Below, piece by piece: positions 46,458-55,179 of a stretch of 64,000 nucleotides of DNA; positions within the stretch are counted from its first letter, which is position 1; each line of letters begins with the position of its first letter. Where the stretch lies: NCBI RefSeq assembly GCF_008923185.1, contig NZ_WBMT01000013.1, positions 248,001 through 312,000 of the forward strand. Direction: 5' to 3'. Under the pieces are notes generated by a model, which was given only the letters and a program-made list of their open reading frames with translations, had not been told where the DNA came from and ran no database searches. Position numbers and translations under genes: made by a program. Origin of the DNA: Actinomadura rudentiformis. GTDB lineage: Bacteria > Actinomycetota > Actinomycetes > Streptosporangiales > Streptosporangiaceae.

Positions 46458-47405
46458 ATGATCAACATCACTCGCCGCCAGGCGTTCGGCCTGCTCGGTG
46501 CGACAGCCCTGGCCCCCGCGCTGCCTCCCGTGCTCGGCCCGGTGCGGCCCGCCGGCGCCGCCTCCCGCCGCGAGCCCGTCTGGGAGACGCTCGTCCCGAC
46601 GAGCTCGTTCGCCGACTACGCCTCGTTCCACAGAGCCTGGAACTACCTGTATCCCTGGGGCAACACCCACAACGGCGCAGCCAAGATGTACGGCAGCGCG
46701 ACGGACCACAGCCAGGTCTCGCTCTCCGGCGGCGTCCTGACCCTGAAGGCGACGCGCCTCGCCCGGGCGGACGGGCAGGCCGCCAGCGACCCGAAGGCGC
46801 CGATCTGGTACCGCTCGGGGGCCGTGCACGCCAAGGAACTGATCGTCATCGACGATCGCTTCCCCGAGTACGAGATCCGCGGCGAGTTCCGGACCCAGAC
46901 GGGACGCGGGATCTGGCCGGCCTTCTGGATCGCCGGCGCGGACTCCGTCTGGCCGCCCGAGAGCGACATCCTGGAGTACGTCGGCGACAGCATCAATCTC
47001 TTCAACACCTTCAGCGACCACGACCGCAATCCGCAGACCAAGGAGACGGTGGAGCGGACGCCGGTCGATCTCACCGTTCCGGGCGAGGGCTCCGGGGACC
47101 CCGGGGCCCCCAGGGATCCCGGCGCCTGGCACTCCTACCGGGTGAACATCGTGAAGACCAGCGCCACCGACGTGGCCCTGAACTACTACCTCGACGACGT
47201 CTTCTACGGCAGCCCCGCCCACCACGTCGGCCGCAACTGGGTGGGCGTGCCGATGAACTTGATCATCAATCTGCAGATGGGGTCGTGGTCGTCGTTCACC
47301 GAGGACAAGCCCTGGACCAGCCCCGACTGGCCCACGCAGCCGGGCCCCTCCGGCGACACGTTCTTCCGCGCCCGGAACGTCTCGGTCAGCCGCGGCCGCG
47401 CCTGA
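46458..47405 (+). CDS. secreted GH16 glycosidase (beta-glucanase type)
   Basis: A 315-residue enzyme with a Tat-like signal (NITRRQAFGLLGATALAPALPP, about 3-24) and a GH16 beta-jelly-roll. The catalytic motif ESDILEYVG carries the E-x-D-x-x-E pattern of laminarinase/endo-beta-glucanase types. Secreted polysaccharide hydrolase, probably for beta-1,3-glucans. ATG 46458 starts the signal; the longer upstream reading is antisense to the GH18-like gene. A stop-spanning tandem repeat and a terminator follow. Confidence 0.88.
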   Translation: MINITRRQAFGLLGATALAPALPPVLGPVRPAGAASRREPVWETLVPTSSFADYASFHRAWNYLYPWGNTHNGAAKMYGSATDHSQVSLSGGVLTLKATRLARADGQAASDPKAPIWYRSGAVHAKELIVIDDRFPEYEIRGEFRTQTGRGIWPAFWIAGADSVWPPESDILEYVGDSINLFNTFSDHDRNPQTKETVERTPVDLTVPGEGSGDPGAPRDPGAWHSYRVNIVKTSATDVALNYYLDDVFYGSPAHHVGRNWVGVPMNLIINLQMGSWSSFTEDKPWTSPDWPTQPGPSGDTFFRARNVSVSRGRA

Positions 47406-47444
47406 CGACCGGCGCGCCTGACGACCGGCGCGCCCGACGACCCG
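47397..47444 (+). repeat. 3 x 16-bp tandem repeat across the GH16 stop codon
   Basis: Units at 47397-47412, 47413-47428 (identical, CGCGCCTGACGACCGG) and 47429-47444 (two changes). The first includes the TGA stop at 47403-47405; the second repeats it. Confidence 0.93.
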
Positions 47445-47448
47445 GGAG

Positions 47449-47479
47449 TCCCTGGTCTCGAGCTCATCGAGACCAGGGA
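47449..47479. terminator. bidirectional hairpin between GH16 and diiron genes
   Basis: TCCCTGGTCTCGA (47449-47461) pairs perfectly with 47467-47479 over a 5-base loop. It lies between two convergent stops (47405 and 47520), the place for a shared terminator. Confidence 0.8.
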
Positions 47480-47519
47480 CCACCACAATCACGAACCACA
47501 GAAGCAGGGACCACCGGGG

Positions 47520-48545
47520 TCAGAAGACCGGGATGATGTCCTCAGGGTCGATGACCTCGACCTTCACTCCCTCGATGTCGAGCTCGGGGATCGCCGGGAA
47601 CTCGATGCCCCAGCGCTCCACGATGGCCCGCACGCGGGCGATGGCGAGTTTCCAGTTCTCCGCCTGCTCCTCGAACGAGAGCACGCCGAGACCGGCCTCG
47701 CGCGCGTGGCTCATCAGCACGCGGTGGTTGTCGAGGAAGTACGGGGGCAGATCCCAGAATCCCTCCGGCGGCTCCCAGAGGATCATCGACAGGAAGACGA
47801 ATCCGGCGCGCAGCTGCTTGGTGATCTGGCCCTTGACGTCATCGGTGAGGCCGGGCCACTCGTTCTCCAGGATCGTCATGCAGATCTGCAGGTGGCGGGA
47901 CTCGTCGCGGCCGATGCGCTGGAACATCTCGCCGAACACCGGGTGCGTGGTGCCCGACGCCATGCCGCGGAACAGCGTGGATGCGGCCATCTCGCCCATC
48001 ATGAAGCTGGTGAACAGCACGGCGAGCGAGTACTTCCCGACGGCGCTGGTGTAGCCCTGCCAGTAGCGGCCGCCGTTGTGGTAGAGCCAGCCGATGTTGT
48101 TGTGCGCGGCCTTCTCCAGGTCGGTCTCGGGCGTCCAGTTGAGCGGGCCGCCCGGCCACAGCGCGGCGATCGCCCGCTGGCAGCACTCCTCGTGGTTCAT
48201 CTCGTCCCGGGTGATCGAGAAGAAGCACTTGCGGACCGGGTCCTCCTCGTGCTGCTCGAACGCGTGGATGGTCGCCCGGGCGAACACGGCGGGTCCGGAG
48301 GCGTCGAAGTTGGCCAGCACCGCGAACCAGTACATGATCCCCAGCCGCTGTTCCGGCGTGAAGTCCTCGGCGCGCAGGCCGTCCCACGGCAGGTCGGCGG
48401 GATTCCAGACCATGCGCTTGGACTTCTCGTAGATGGCGGCGAGCTTCTCGGTCTCGACCCGCCACTCCATCGGATAGATGTTCGGCTGTGGGACCTCGGG
48501 GGCGGGCCAGAATCCACCCTCCGGAATGGTCAGGTTGTCGGCCAT
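47520..48545 (-). CDS. ferritin-like diiron protein (R2-like fold), unknown function
   Basis: A 341-residue helical protein carrying two Glu-x-x-His motifs: DEMNH (Glu115, His118) and DESRH (about Glu209, His212), plus Glu-rich partners (AFE near 97 and GEMAAS near 183). That is the ligand set of a carboxylate-bridged diiron centre, as in R2-like oxidases and N-oxygenases. It does not match ribonucleotide reductase R2 or R2lox closely enough to name. ATG 48545 has AGGAG upstream. It is 26 bases after an EamA transporter gene on the same strand, so they form one operon. Confidence 0.75.
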   Translation of the reverse strand: MADNLTIPEGGFWPAPEVPQPNIYPMEWRVETEKLAAIYEKSKRMVWNPADLPWDGLRAEDFTPEQRLGIMYWFAVLANFDASGPAVFARATIHAFEQHEEDPVRKCFFSITRDEMNHEECCQRAIAALWPGGPLNWTPETDLEKAAHNNIGWLYHNGGRYWQGYTSAVGKYSLAVLFTSFMMGEMAASTLFRGMASGTTHPVFGEMFQRIGRDESRHLQICMTILENEWPGLTDDVKGQITKQLRAGFVFLSMILWEPPEGFWDLPPYFLDNHRVLMSHAREAGLGVLSFEEQAENWKLAIARVRAIVERWGIEFPAIPELDIEGVKVEVIDPEDIIPVF

Positions 48546-48571
48546 GCACGGCTCCTGAGGTCTGACGGGCG

Positions 48572-49540
48572 TCACAGCCTTGTGACGCTTACTCTCTCAT
48601 CGTGCGGGATGGTGTCACATCCCGCAAGGCTGTCGGGTGCCCTGCGGACCCGGGTGCGCTGGGTGAGGGCGACGCAGACCAGCACGCCCAGCGCCGCCAG
48701 GCCGGTGGTGGTGTCGATGAGCTCGTCCAGGAAGAGCCCGGACCACAGGAGCGTCAGGATCGGCTGCGTCAGCTGCACCTGGCTCGCCTGAGCGATGCCG
48801 ACCTTGGCCATGCCCGCGTACCAGGCGAAGAAACCGAGGTACATCGAGCCCAGCGACACGTACGCGAAACCGGCGACGGCGCGCCCCGTCCACTGCGGCC
48901 CGGTCGTGGCCAGCAACCAGAACGTCAACGGGACCGTGATGGGTGCGACGAGGACCAGGGCCCACGAGATGACCCGCCAGCCGGGCATCTCGCGGGCCAG
49001 CCGGCCGCCTTCCGCGTATCCCACGGCACAGGCGACGAGCGCGGCGAACAGCAGCAGGTCCGCCGTCGTGAAGTGGCCCGCCCCGCGGACGAACGCGAAG
49101 CCCGTGATCCACGCGGCCCCGGCACCGCTCGCCAGCCAGAACGCCCGGGACGGCCGTTCCCCCGCCCGCAGCACCGCCATGACGGCGGTCATGGCGGGCA
49201 GCAGGCCGACGATCACGGCGGAGTGCGCGGACGAGGCGCCGCGGTCCAGCGCCAGCGTGGTCAGCACCGGGAAGCCGAAGACGACCCCGCCCGCGACCGC
49301 CGCCAGCCCCGCCCACTGACGGCCGCGTGGAAGGCGCGCCCGGACGGCGAGGAGAGCGATAGCGGCAAGGGCGGCGGCGACCGCCGCGCGACCGAGACCG
49401 ATGACGGACGGATCGAGCCCGTCGAGCGCGAAGACCGTGCTGGGGAGCGTGAAGGAGAAGGCCAGGACACCGAGGGCGGCCAGCCCCAGACCGCCGACCG
49501 CTATCGATGAGGGAGCAGTAGCGCTATCGTTTACTTTCAT
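48572..49540 (-). CDS. EamA (DMT) family transporter
   Basis: A 322-residue exporter-type membrane protein with about ten hydrophobic segments and an EamA duplicated layout. ATG 49540 shares its CATG with the divergent MocR gene (start 49539), so the two coding regions overlap by two bases. No ribosome-binding site is present; a TATCCT lies five bases before the ATG on the minus strand, suggesting a leaderless mRNA. Co-transcribed with the diiron protein. Confidence 0.85.
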   Translation of the reverse strand: MKVNDSATAPSSIAVGGLGLAALGVLAFSFTLPSTVFALDGLDPSVIGLGRAAVAAALAAIALLAVRARLPRGRQWAGLAAVAGGVVFGFPVLTTLALDRGASSAHSAVIVGLLPAMTAVMAVLRAGERPSRAFWLASGAGAAWITGFAFVRGAGHFTTADLLLFAALVACAVGYAEGGRLAREMPGWRVISWALVLVAPITVPLTFWLLATTGPQWTGRAVAGFAYVSLGSMYLGFFAWYAGMAKVGIAQASQVQLTQPILTLLWSGLFLDELIDTTTGLAALGVLVCVALTQRTRVRRAPDSLAGCDTIPHDERVSVTRL

Positions 49541-49553
49541 GAACCAGGATAGC
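49523..49553. promoter_or_regulatory. dyad around a shared divergent start (CATG)
   Basis: GCTATC (49523-49528) and GATAGC (49548-49553) flank the shared start codons. TATCGT (49525-49530) is a candidate -10 element for the plus-strand gene, eight bases before its ATG. Neither gene has a ribosome-binding site at the expected place. Confidence 0.55.
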
Positions 49554-50936
49554 AGTGTGGTCACCCTCGCCGATCGGCTGCGTACCGACGTGGGCCGGAT
49601 GCGCGCCGGTGAACGCCTGCCGTCCAGCCGGACGCTCGTCGAACGGCACAAGGTCAGCCCGGTCACCGTCTCGCGGGCCCTGGGCCTGCTGGCCGCCGAG
49701 GGCCTGGTGGTGACCCGCCCCGGAAGCGGTACGTTCGCCGCCGACCGGCCCGCGCCCACCCCCGGGCCGGCCGACCTGAGCTGGCAGTCGGTGGCCCTCG
49801 GCGATCGTTCGGTCGATGCGAGCGGAGTGTCCTGGCTCCTCATGCCGCCGCCCGAGGGGACGATCCCGCTGAGCGGCGGCTACCTGCATCCGTCGCTACA
49901 GCCGCTTCGGGCCCTGGCCGCCGCCGGGGCGCGGGCGGTGCGACGGCCGGACGCGTGGGAGGCACCGCCGCTGAACGGGATCGCCGGACTGCGCTCGTGG
50001 TTCGCCCGTTCGGTCGGGGGCGACCTCACCGCTGCGGACGTGCTCATCACCGCAGGAGGGCAGCAGGCGCTCACCTCCACGTTGCGGGCGCTGCTCCCCC
50101 CGGGCGCCCCGCTGCTGGTCGAGTCCCCGACCTATCTGGGCGTCCTCGCGATCGCCCGCGCGAACGGCCTGCAGCCGGTGCCGGTCCCCATCGACTCCGA
50201 CGGCGTGCGGCCCAACTTGCTCGCCGAGGCGTTCGCCATGACGGGGGCGCGGGTCTTCTACTGCCAGCCCACGTTCAACAACCCGACCGGCGCGCGCCTC
50301 ACGGTCGAGCGCCGCGCGCAGGTCCTGGCGGTCGCCCGCGCGGCGGGCGCCTTCGTGATCGAGGACGACTTCGCGCGCCTCCTGGCGATCGAGCCCGCCC
50401 CGGCGCCGATGATCAACCACGACACCGAGGGCAGGGTCGTCCACGTCGCGCCCGTGACCAAGGCGACCTCCGCCAGCCTGCGGATCGCCGCCGTGATCGC
50501 CCGTGGCCCGGTGGCGGAACGCATCCGGGCCATCCAGATGGTCGAGGGTTTCTTCCCTGCCCGCCCCTTGCAGGAGGCCCTGTTGGACCTGGTGAGCTCG
50601 CCCGGCTGGTCGCGTCACCTGCGCACGGTGCGCACCGCCCTGAGATCCCGGCGGGACGCGGTCCTGACCGCCCTCGCCCGGGAGCTCCCGCAGCTGCGCG
50701 TCGACCGCCCGGCCGGCGGGCCGCACATGTGGGCCCGGCTGCCGGACGGCATCGACGACGTCGCGCTCGCCGAATCGGCACTGCGGGCAGGGGTGCTGGT
50801 CAGCGCGGGCCGCCCGTTCTTCCCCGCCGAGCCGCCGGGCCCGCACCTGCGGATCAGCTTCGGCTCCGCGACGTCCGAGGCCGAGCTCGCCGAAGGAGTC
50901 CGCAGGCTCGCTCAGGCGGTCTCCACCACGTCGTAG
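49539..50936 (+). CDS. MocR family PLP-dependent regulator (GntR/aminotransferase)
   Basis: A 465-residue MocR-type regulator: GntR winged helix at about 8-70 (LPSSRTLVERHKVSPVTVSRAL) and an aminotransferase-fold domain with NNPTG in TFNNPTGARLT and the PLP Lys in VTKATSASLRIA (about 308). MocR proteins sense aldehydes, amino compounds or PLP, and usually control an adjacent gene, here the divergent EamA-diiron operon. The start is shared with that operon's first gene. The 3' end overlaps the convergent 50912-51223 gene by 25 bases. Confidence 0.88.
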   Translation: MNQDSSVVTLADRLRTDVGRMRAGERLPSSRTLVERHKVSPVTVSRALGLLAAEGLVVTRPGSGTFAADRPAPTPGPADLSWQSVALGDRSVDASGVSWLLMPPPEGTIPLSGGYLHPSLQPLRALAAAGARAVRRPDAWEAPPLNGIAGLRSWFARSVGGDLTAADVLITAGGQQALTSTLRALLPPGAPLLVESPTYLGVLAIARANGLQPVPVPIDSDGVRPNLLAEAFAMTGARVFYCQPTFNNPTGARLTVERRAQVLAVARAAGAFVIEDDFARLLAIEPAPAPMINHDTEGRVVHVAPVTKATSASLRIAAVIARGPVAERIRAIQMVEGFFPARPLQEALLDLVSSPGWSRHLRTVRTALRSRRDAVLTALARELPQLRVDRPAGGPHMWARLPDGIDDVALAESALRAGVLVSAGRPFFPAEPPGPHLRISFGSATSEAELAEGVRRLAQAVSTTS

Positions 50937-51223
50937 TGGGTGACGACCCAGTCGCGGTCGACCAGGTAGCGGTCATCGTCGGGGTAGAAGACGGCGCGCT
51001 CGGGGTCGTCTCCGGCAAAGGCGCGCACGGCGTCCCACGACTCCCAGAACGTGACGAAGCAGAACTCGGTGTTGTCCCCGACGTCCCGCCGGGTGAAGTG
51101 CACGCCGCGGTTGCCCTCGGTCTCCTGGTAACCCACGAGCCCGGTGCGCCGCATGTAACCCTCGTACTCGTCGGCGTCGGATCGCCGGGTCCAGCCCTTC
51201 CAAACGCGCATCACCATGGTCAT
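50912..51223 (-). CDS. ABM-fold (antibiotic biosynthesis monooxygenase-like) protein
   Basis: A 103-residue dimeric alpha+beta barrel protein: starts MTMVMRVWKGWTRR, conserved GYxET, FCFVTFWESWDAVRAFAGDDPE and DRDWVVTHYDVVE. The ABM fold is seen in heme-degrading and quinone-forming monooxygenases; the function here is unknown. Its ATG overlaps the stop of a short VOC-like remnant (ATGA). Confidence 0.8.
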   Translation of the reverse strand: MTMVMRVWKGWTRRSDADEYEGYMRRTGLVGYQETEGNRGVHFTRRDVGDNTEFCFVTFWESWDAVRAFAGDDPERAVFYPDDDRYLVDRDWVVTHYDVVETA

Positions 51224-51306
51224 CTCTCCGTCACCAGGCAGAACTCGTGGCCGTCAGACACCACCCATGACGTTATGACGGTGTTCCCATCAGCGCAACC
51301 GGTCAT
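51220..51306 (-). pseudogene. truncated C-terminal remnant of a VOC (glyoxalase-like) gene
   Basis: A 28-codon frame reads ...ITSWVVSDGHEFCLVTER-stop. SDGHEFCLV is the usual end of VOC/glyoxalase-fold proteins (cf. SDPEGNEFCLV), including the metal-binding Glu. The rest of a VOC gene is absent upstream, where the CGNR gene's promoter begins. Its stop overlaps the ABM start, so the old gene was probably an operon partner that lost its 5' part; a functional mini-ORF is a less likely reading. Confidence 0.45.
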
Positions 51307-51359
51307 CTCCGAATACCGGTGTCGTGTTGGTAGACTCACGACAGGAGGCAGGAGAGGTG

Positions 51360-51920
51360 ATGACCGAGACTCGTTCGGGCGCCGCCCTGCTGTTGCGGGA
51401 CTTCGTCAACAGCCTCGACGTCGAGTGTGACGCCGACCAGCTGGCCACGCCCGCCAAGCTGACCGAGTGGCTGACGGGTCACGGCCTCCTGCCCCCCGGC
51501 TCACCGGCCGCGGACGAACGCGCCCTGGCGATGGCGATCGACCTCCGCGCGGGCCTCCGCGAGGCCATGCACGCCCACCACGCGCCGTCCACCGAGGCCC
51601 TCCCGCCCGAGCTGGAGGCGGCGCTGGCCAACCTCCCGCTCCGCGTCACCCTCACCGGATCACACCCCGCACTGGTCCCGCTCGGCACCGGCGCCCCGGC
51701 CGCACTCGCCCGCCTGGCCGCGGCCATCATGGAGTCCTCGGCCGACGGCACCTGGACCCGCCTCAAGGTCTGCCTTGAACGCACCTGCCGCTGGGCCTTC
51801 CTCGACACCTCCAAGAACCGCTCCCGCAACTGGTGCTCGATGCGAGTCTGCGGCAACCGCACCAAGACCCGCGCCTACCGAGCCCGCTCACGAATCTCAA
51901 GTCCTGAACACAGCCCCTAG
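51360..51920 (+). CDS. CGNR zinc-finger domain protein (ABATE/YjiQ type)
   Basis: A 186-residue protein with an N-terminal ABATE stress-domain (LLRDFVNSLDVE start) and a C-terminal CGNR zinc finger: CLERTCRWAFLDTS then CSMRVCGNR with four Cys. This family has DNA-binding potential as a transcription regulator. ATG 51360 follows AGGAGG by 11 bases; a TAGACT (51331-51336) looks like its -10. Confidence 0.88.
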   Translation: MTETRSGAALLLRDFVNSLDVECDADQLATPAKLTEWLTGHGLLPPGSPAADERALAMAIDLRAGLREAMHAHHAPSTEALPPELEAALANLPLRVTLTGSHPALVPLGTGAPAALARLAAAIMESSADGTWTRLKVCLERTCRWAFLDTSKNRSRNWCSMRVCGNRTKTRAYRARSRISSPEHSP

Positions 51921-51956
51921 GCTGGGCTCGTTCGGAACGAGAGGACGTGGACCTTC

Positions 51957-52499
51957 ATGGCCGATGTGGGCGTACGGCCCGCCAGGCGGGCGGACGCCGC
52001 CGCCGTCGCCGACATCCAGGTGCGCGCGTGGCGCCAGGCCTACCGGGACATCCTCCCGGCTGCCGCGCTCGCCGAGGTCACCAGCGCGGACGCCATGAAG
52101 GTGTGGCGGGAACGCTGGGCGGAGGCCGCGAGCGCCCCGCCGAGCCCCCGCCACCGCTTGCTCGTCGCGGTGGCGTCCGACCTGGTGGTCGGCTTCGCCG
52201 CGCACGGCCCGGCCGAGGATCCCGACCATGATCCGGCCCACACCGCCGAGCTCCTCACGCTGCTGGTCGACCCCCTCCACGGGCGGGCGGGTCACGGCAG
52301 CCGCCTGCTGGCCGCCACGGTCGACCTGCTCCGCGAGGACGGCGTCAGCACGCTGATCAGCTGGGTCTTCGAGGACGACAAGGTGCTGCGGACGTTCCTC
52401 GGCTCCTCCGGCTGGGCCCCCGACGGCACCGCCCGCACCCTCGACATGGGCGAGCCCGTCCGCCAGATCCGCCTGCACACCGACATCGCCCCAGAGTGA
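51957..52499 (+). CDS. GNAT family N-acetyltransferase
   Basis: A 180-residue acetyltransferase: acceptor-helix start VRPARRADAAAVADIQVRAW, the acetyl-CoA loop GRAGHGSRLLAATVDLL (about 106-122) and VFEDDKVLRTFLGSSGW. Substrate unknown. It starts 37 bases after the CGNR stop and may be co-transcribed. Confidence 0.85.
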   Translation: MADVGVRPARRADAAAVADIQVRAWRQAYRDILPAAALAEVTSADAMKVWRERWAEAASAPPSPRHRLLVAVASDLVVGFAAHGPAEDPDHDPAHTAELLTLLVDPLHGRAGHGSRLLAATVDLLREDGVSTLISWVFEDDKVLRTFLGSSGWAPDGTARTLDMGEPVRQIRLHTDIAPE

Positions 52500-52605
52500 A
52501 CCCCGCCGACGACACCAGCCGTACCGCAAATGCGCGACCAGGAACCTCAGCGTGAAGCCAAAAGGCAGGGGTTGGTGAGGGGCATCGGGAGGGCGGGATT
52601 ATGTT

Positions 52606-52622
52606 TGAAGCCGAGTGCTTCA
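52606..52622. promoter_or_regulatory. TGAAGC-N5-GCTTCA inverted repeat before the MFS gene
   Basis: A perfect 6-bp dyad with 5-base spacer, 30 bases before the MFS start, followed by GATC-N4-GATC (about 52625-52636). It has the size of a MarR-type operator. No regulator gene is adjacent in the divergent position. Confidence 0.4.
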
Positions 52623-52651
52623 GGATCGAATGATCAGCATCGGGACTTCTA

Positions 52652-54310
52652 TTGACGACCTCTATGACGCCGCCGCTCGCCCCTGCGGCGGGAACGCCGT
52701 CTGGCCGGCGGCGATGGTTGATGATGGTCGTCATCAGCCTGGGCGTCTCGCTGATCGTCGTCGACGCGACCATCGTCGGCGTGGTGCTGCCGCAGATGGT
52801 GGACGGGCTGGGACTGACCACGTCCGACGCCGAGTGGATCAACTCGGTCTACGCGCTGGTCTTCGCGGCTCTGCTGATCCCGTTCGGGCGGGCGGGTGAC
52901 CTGTTCGGGCGGCGCCGGATGTTCGTGGCCGGGGTCGCGGTGTTCATGCTGGCCAGCGTGCTCGCGGCGGTGGCGCAGAGCGGGCCGCAGCTGATCGGTT
53001 CGCGGGCCCTGCAGGGCGTCGGCGCTTCGATGATCATGCCTGCGACGTTGGCCACGGTGAACGCGGTGTTCACCGGCAAGGAGCGGGCCGTGGCCTTTGG
53101 CCTGTGGGGCTCGCTGATCAGCGGCATGGCCGCGCTGGGTCCGCTGGCCGGCGGTGCGCTGGCCACCGGCGGCGGCTGGCGCTGGGCGTTCGGCATCAAC
53201 CTGCCGCTGGGGGTCCTGCTGATCGTCGGAGCGCTGGCGCTCATGCCGGAGACACGGCAGCCGGGGAACGGGCCGAGGGGGATCGACTGGCCCGGCGGCG
53301 CCTTGTCGGTGCTGGGGCTCGGCGCTGTGGTCTGCGGCCTCATCGAAGGGCCGGCGTACGGCTGGTGGACGGCGACCCGGCAGTTCGAGATGGGCCCGTT
53401 CGGCTGGCCATCGGGATTGTCGCCGGTGCCGGTCGTCCTGGCGCTGGGCGTGACGCTGCTGGCCGCCTTGGTCGTCGTCGAGCGGGCGCGCGCGGCGGCG
53501 GGCCGCTCGGTGATGCTGGATCTGAGCCTGTTCCGGATACCCAACTTCCGGCGCGGCAACCTGGCCGCCGCGCTGATCAACGTGGGCGAGCTCGGGCTGG
53601 TCTTCGTGCTGCCGCTCTTCCTGCTCGGCGTGCACGGCACCTCGCCGCTGCAGATCAGCCTGGCGATCCTGCCGCTGGCGATCGGCGCGTTCCTGTCCGG
53701 CGGGTACGCGGGGCGGCTGGCCAACAAGCGCGGGCCGCACCGGGTCGTGCAGATCGGCATGGTGCTGGAGGTCGCGGCGGTCGTCGCGCTCGCCCTGACG
53801 ATCACCGCGTCCACCGGCGGACTGGGGTTGGCGCCGTGGATGTTGCTGTACGGGCTGGGCCTCGGGCTGACCTCGGCGCAGCTCACCAACGTGTCGCTCG
53901 CCGACGTGCCGCCTGCCCAGGCGGGCCAGGCGTCGGGCACGCAGTCCACGGCCCGGCAGGTCGGCGCCGCGCTGGGCATCGCGGTGATCGGCACCGTGTT
54001 CGCCACCAGCCTCGGCCACGCGATGGCGGGCCGGCTGGAGGAGTCGGGCGTGCCGGCGGAACGGCGGGCCGCGATCGCCGAGCAGTTGCGCGAGAGCGCC
54101 GGCACGTACGCCCGCGATCTGGACGGCACCCCGGCGCTCGCGGTCGCCGCGGATGAGAGCCTCGCCACAGCGGCCCGGCGCGGGGCGCTGACCACGGCGT
54201 TGATCCTGGCGCTGGGTTTGGGCCTTTCGTTGCGGTTGCGCCCGAGCAGTGATCAACATCGGCGACAATCGGAGCTGGAATCCCTGTCGTCCCACGAAAA
54301 CGAACGGTGA
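52652..54310 (+). CDS. DHA2-type MFS drug exporter (EmrB/QacA-like)
   Basis: A 552-residue, 14-segment major-facilitator protein: start hydrophobic segment MMVVISLGVSLIVVDATIVGVVLPQM with the family motif DATIVGVVLP, GRAGDLFGRRRMF (motif A), and RALQGVGASMIMPATLA (motif C-like). A proton-driven exporter of drugs or toxins. TTG 52652 has GGGA six bases upstream; ATG 52664 is the alternative. It overlaps menA by 4 bases (GTGA), an odd pair for an exporter. Confidence 0.9.
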   Translation: MTTSMTPPLAPAAGTPSGRRRWLMMVVISLGVSLIVVDATIVGVVLPQMVDGLGLTTSDAEWINSVYALVFAALLIPFGRAGDLFGRRRMFVAGVAVFMLASVLAAVAQSGPQLIGSRALQGVGASMIMPATLATVNAVFTGKERAVAFGLWGSLISGMAALGPLAGGALATGGGWRWAFGINLPLGVLLIVGALALMPETRQPGNGPRGIDWPGGALSVLGLGAVVCGLIEGPAYGWWTATRQFEMGPFGWPSGLSPVPVVLALGVTLLAALVVVERARAAAGRSVMLDLSLFRIPNFRRGNLAAALINVGELGLVFVLPLFLLGVHGTSPLQISLAILPLAIGAFLSGGYAGRLANKRGPHRVVQIGMVLEVAAVVALALTITASTGGLGLAPWMLLYGLGLGLTSAQLTNVSLADVPPAQAGQASGTQSTARQVGAALGIAVIGTVFATSLGHAMAGRLEESGVPAERRAAIAEQLRESAGTYARDLDGTPALAVAADESLATAARRGALTTALILALGLGLSLRLRPSSDQHRRQSELESLSSHENER

Positions 54311-55179
54311 CTGTGGCCACGCTCTCGCAATGGGTCGCCGGCTCCCGGCCCCGTACCCTGCCCGCCTCCCTCGTGCCCGTCGTCGTCGGCACCGGCGTCG
54401 CGATCGGTGAGGAGCACGCGGTGTGGTGGCGTGCCGTGCTGGCCGCGCTGGTCGCGCTGATCCTGCAGATCGGCGTCAACTACTCCAACGACTACAGCGA
54501 CGGCGTGCGCGGCACCGACGAGGAACGGGTCGGCCCGCTCCGGCTCGTCGGCTCCAAGGTCGCCAAGCCAAGGCAGGTGCTGGCGGCGGCGCTGGGGTGC
54601 TTCGCGGCGGCGGCGGTCGCCGGGCTGGTGCTGGCGGCCGTGACCACGTGGTGGCTGCTCCTGGTGGGCGCGTTCGCCATCCTCGCGGCGTGGTTCTATA
54701 CCGGCGGCAAGAACCCGTACGGCTACCGGGCGCTCGGTGAGATCTCGGTGTTCGTCTTCTTCGGTCTGGTCGCCGTGGTCGGCACGGTGTACGTGCAGGT
54801 CGAGGGCATCCCGTGGGAGGCGTGGGCGGTGGCCGTGCCGGTCGGGCTGCTCGCGTGCGCGTTGCTGGTCGCCAACAACCTGCGCGACATCCCCACCGAC
54901 GAGGTCTCCGGCAAGCGCACCCTGGCGGTCGTGCTCGGCGACCGGTGGACCCGTGTGCTGTACGCGGCGTGCACGGCGCTGCCGTTCATGTTCGTGCTGG
55001 CGCTGGCCGCGCCGCACCCCTGGGTGTTGCTGGCGCTGCTCGCGGCACCGCTGTCGATCCCGCCCACCCAGAAGGTGCTGCACGGCGCGAACGGTCCCGC
55101 CCTGATCCCGGTGCTGGGCGAGACCGGCCGCCTGCAGATGGCCTACGGCGTGTTGCTCGCCGTTGGCCTCGCGCTCTGA
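54307..55179 (+). CDS. menA: 1,4-dihydroxy-2-naphthoate polyprenyltransferase
   Basis: A 290-residue UbiA-family prenyltransferase for menaquinone synthesis. First Asp-rich motif VNYSNDYSDGVRGTDEE (57-73) and second motif NNLRDIPTDEVSGKRT (about 196-211), with about eight membrane segments. GTG 54307 is inside the end of the MFS gene (GTGA overlap). A 22-bp duplication spans its stop. Confidence 0.92.
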   Translation: MTVATLSQWVAGSRPRTLPASLVPVVVGTGVAIGEEHAVWWRAVLAALVALILQIGVNYSNDYSDGVRGTDEERVGPLRLVGSKVAKPRQVLAAALGCFAAAAVAGLVLAAVTTWWLLLVGAFAILAAWFYTGGKNPYGYRALGEISVFVFFGLVAVVGTVYVQVEGIPWEAWAVAVPVGLLACALLVANNLRDIPTDEVSGKRTLAVVLGDRWTRVLYAACTALPFMFVLALAAPHPWVLLALLAAPLSIPPTQKVLHGANGPALIPVLGETGRLQMAYGVLLAVGLAL

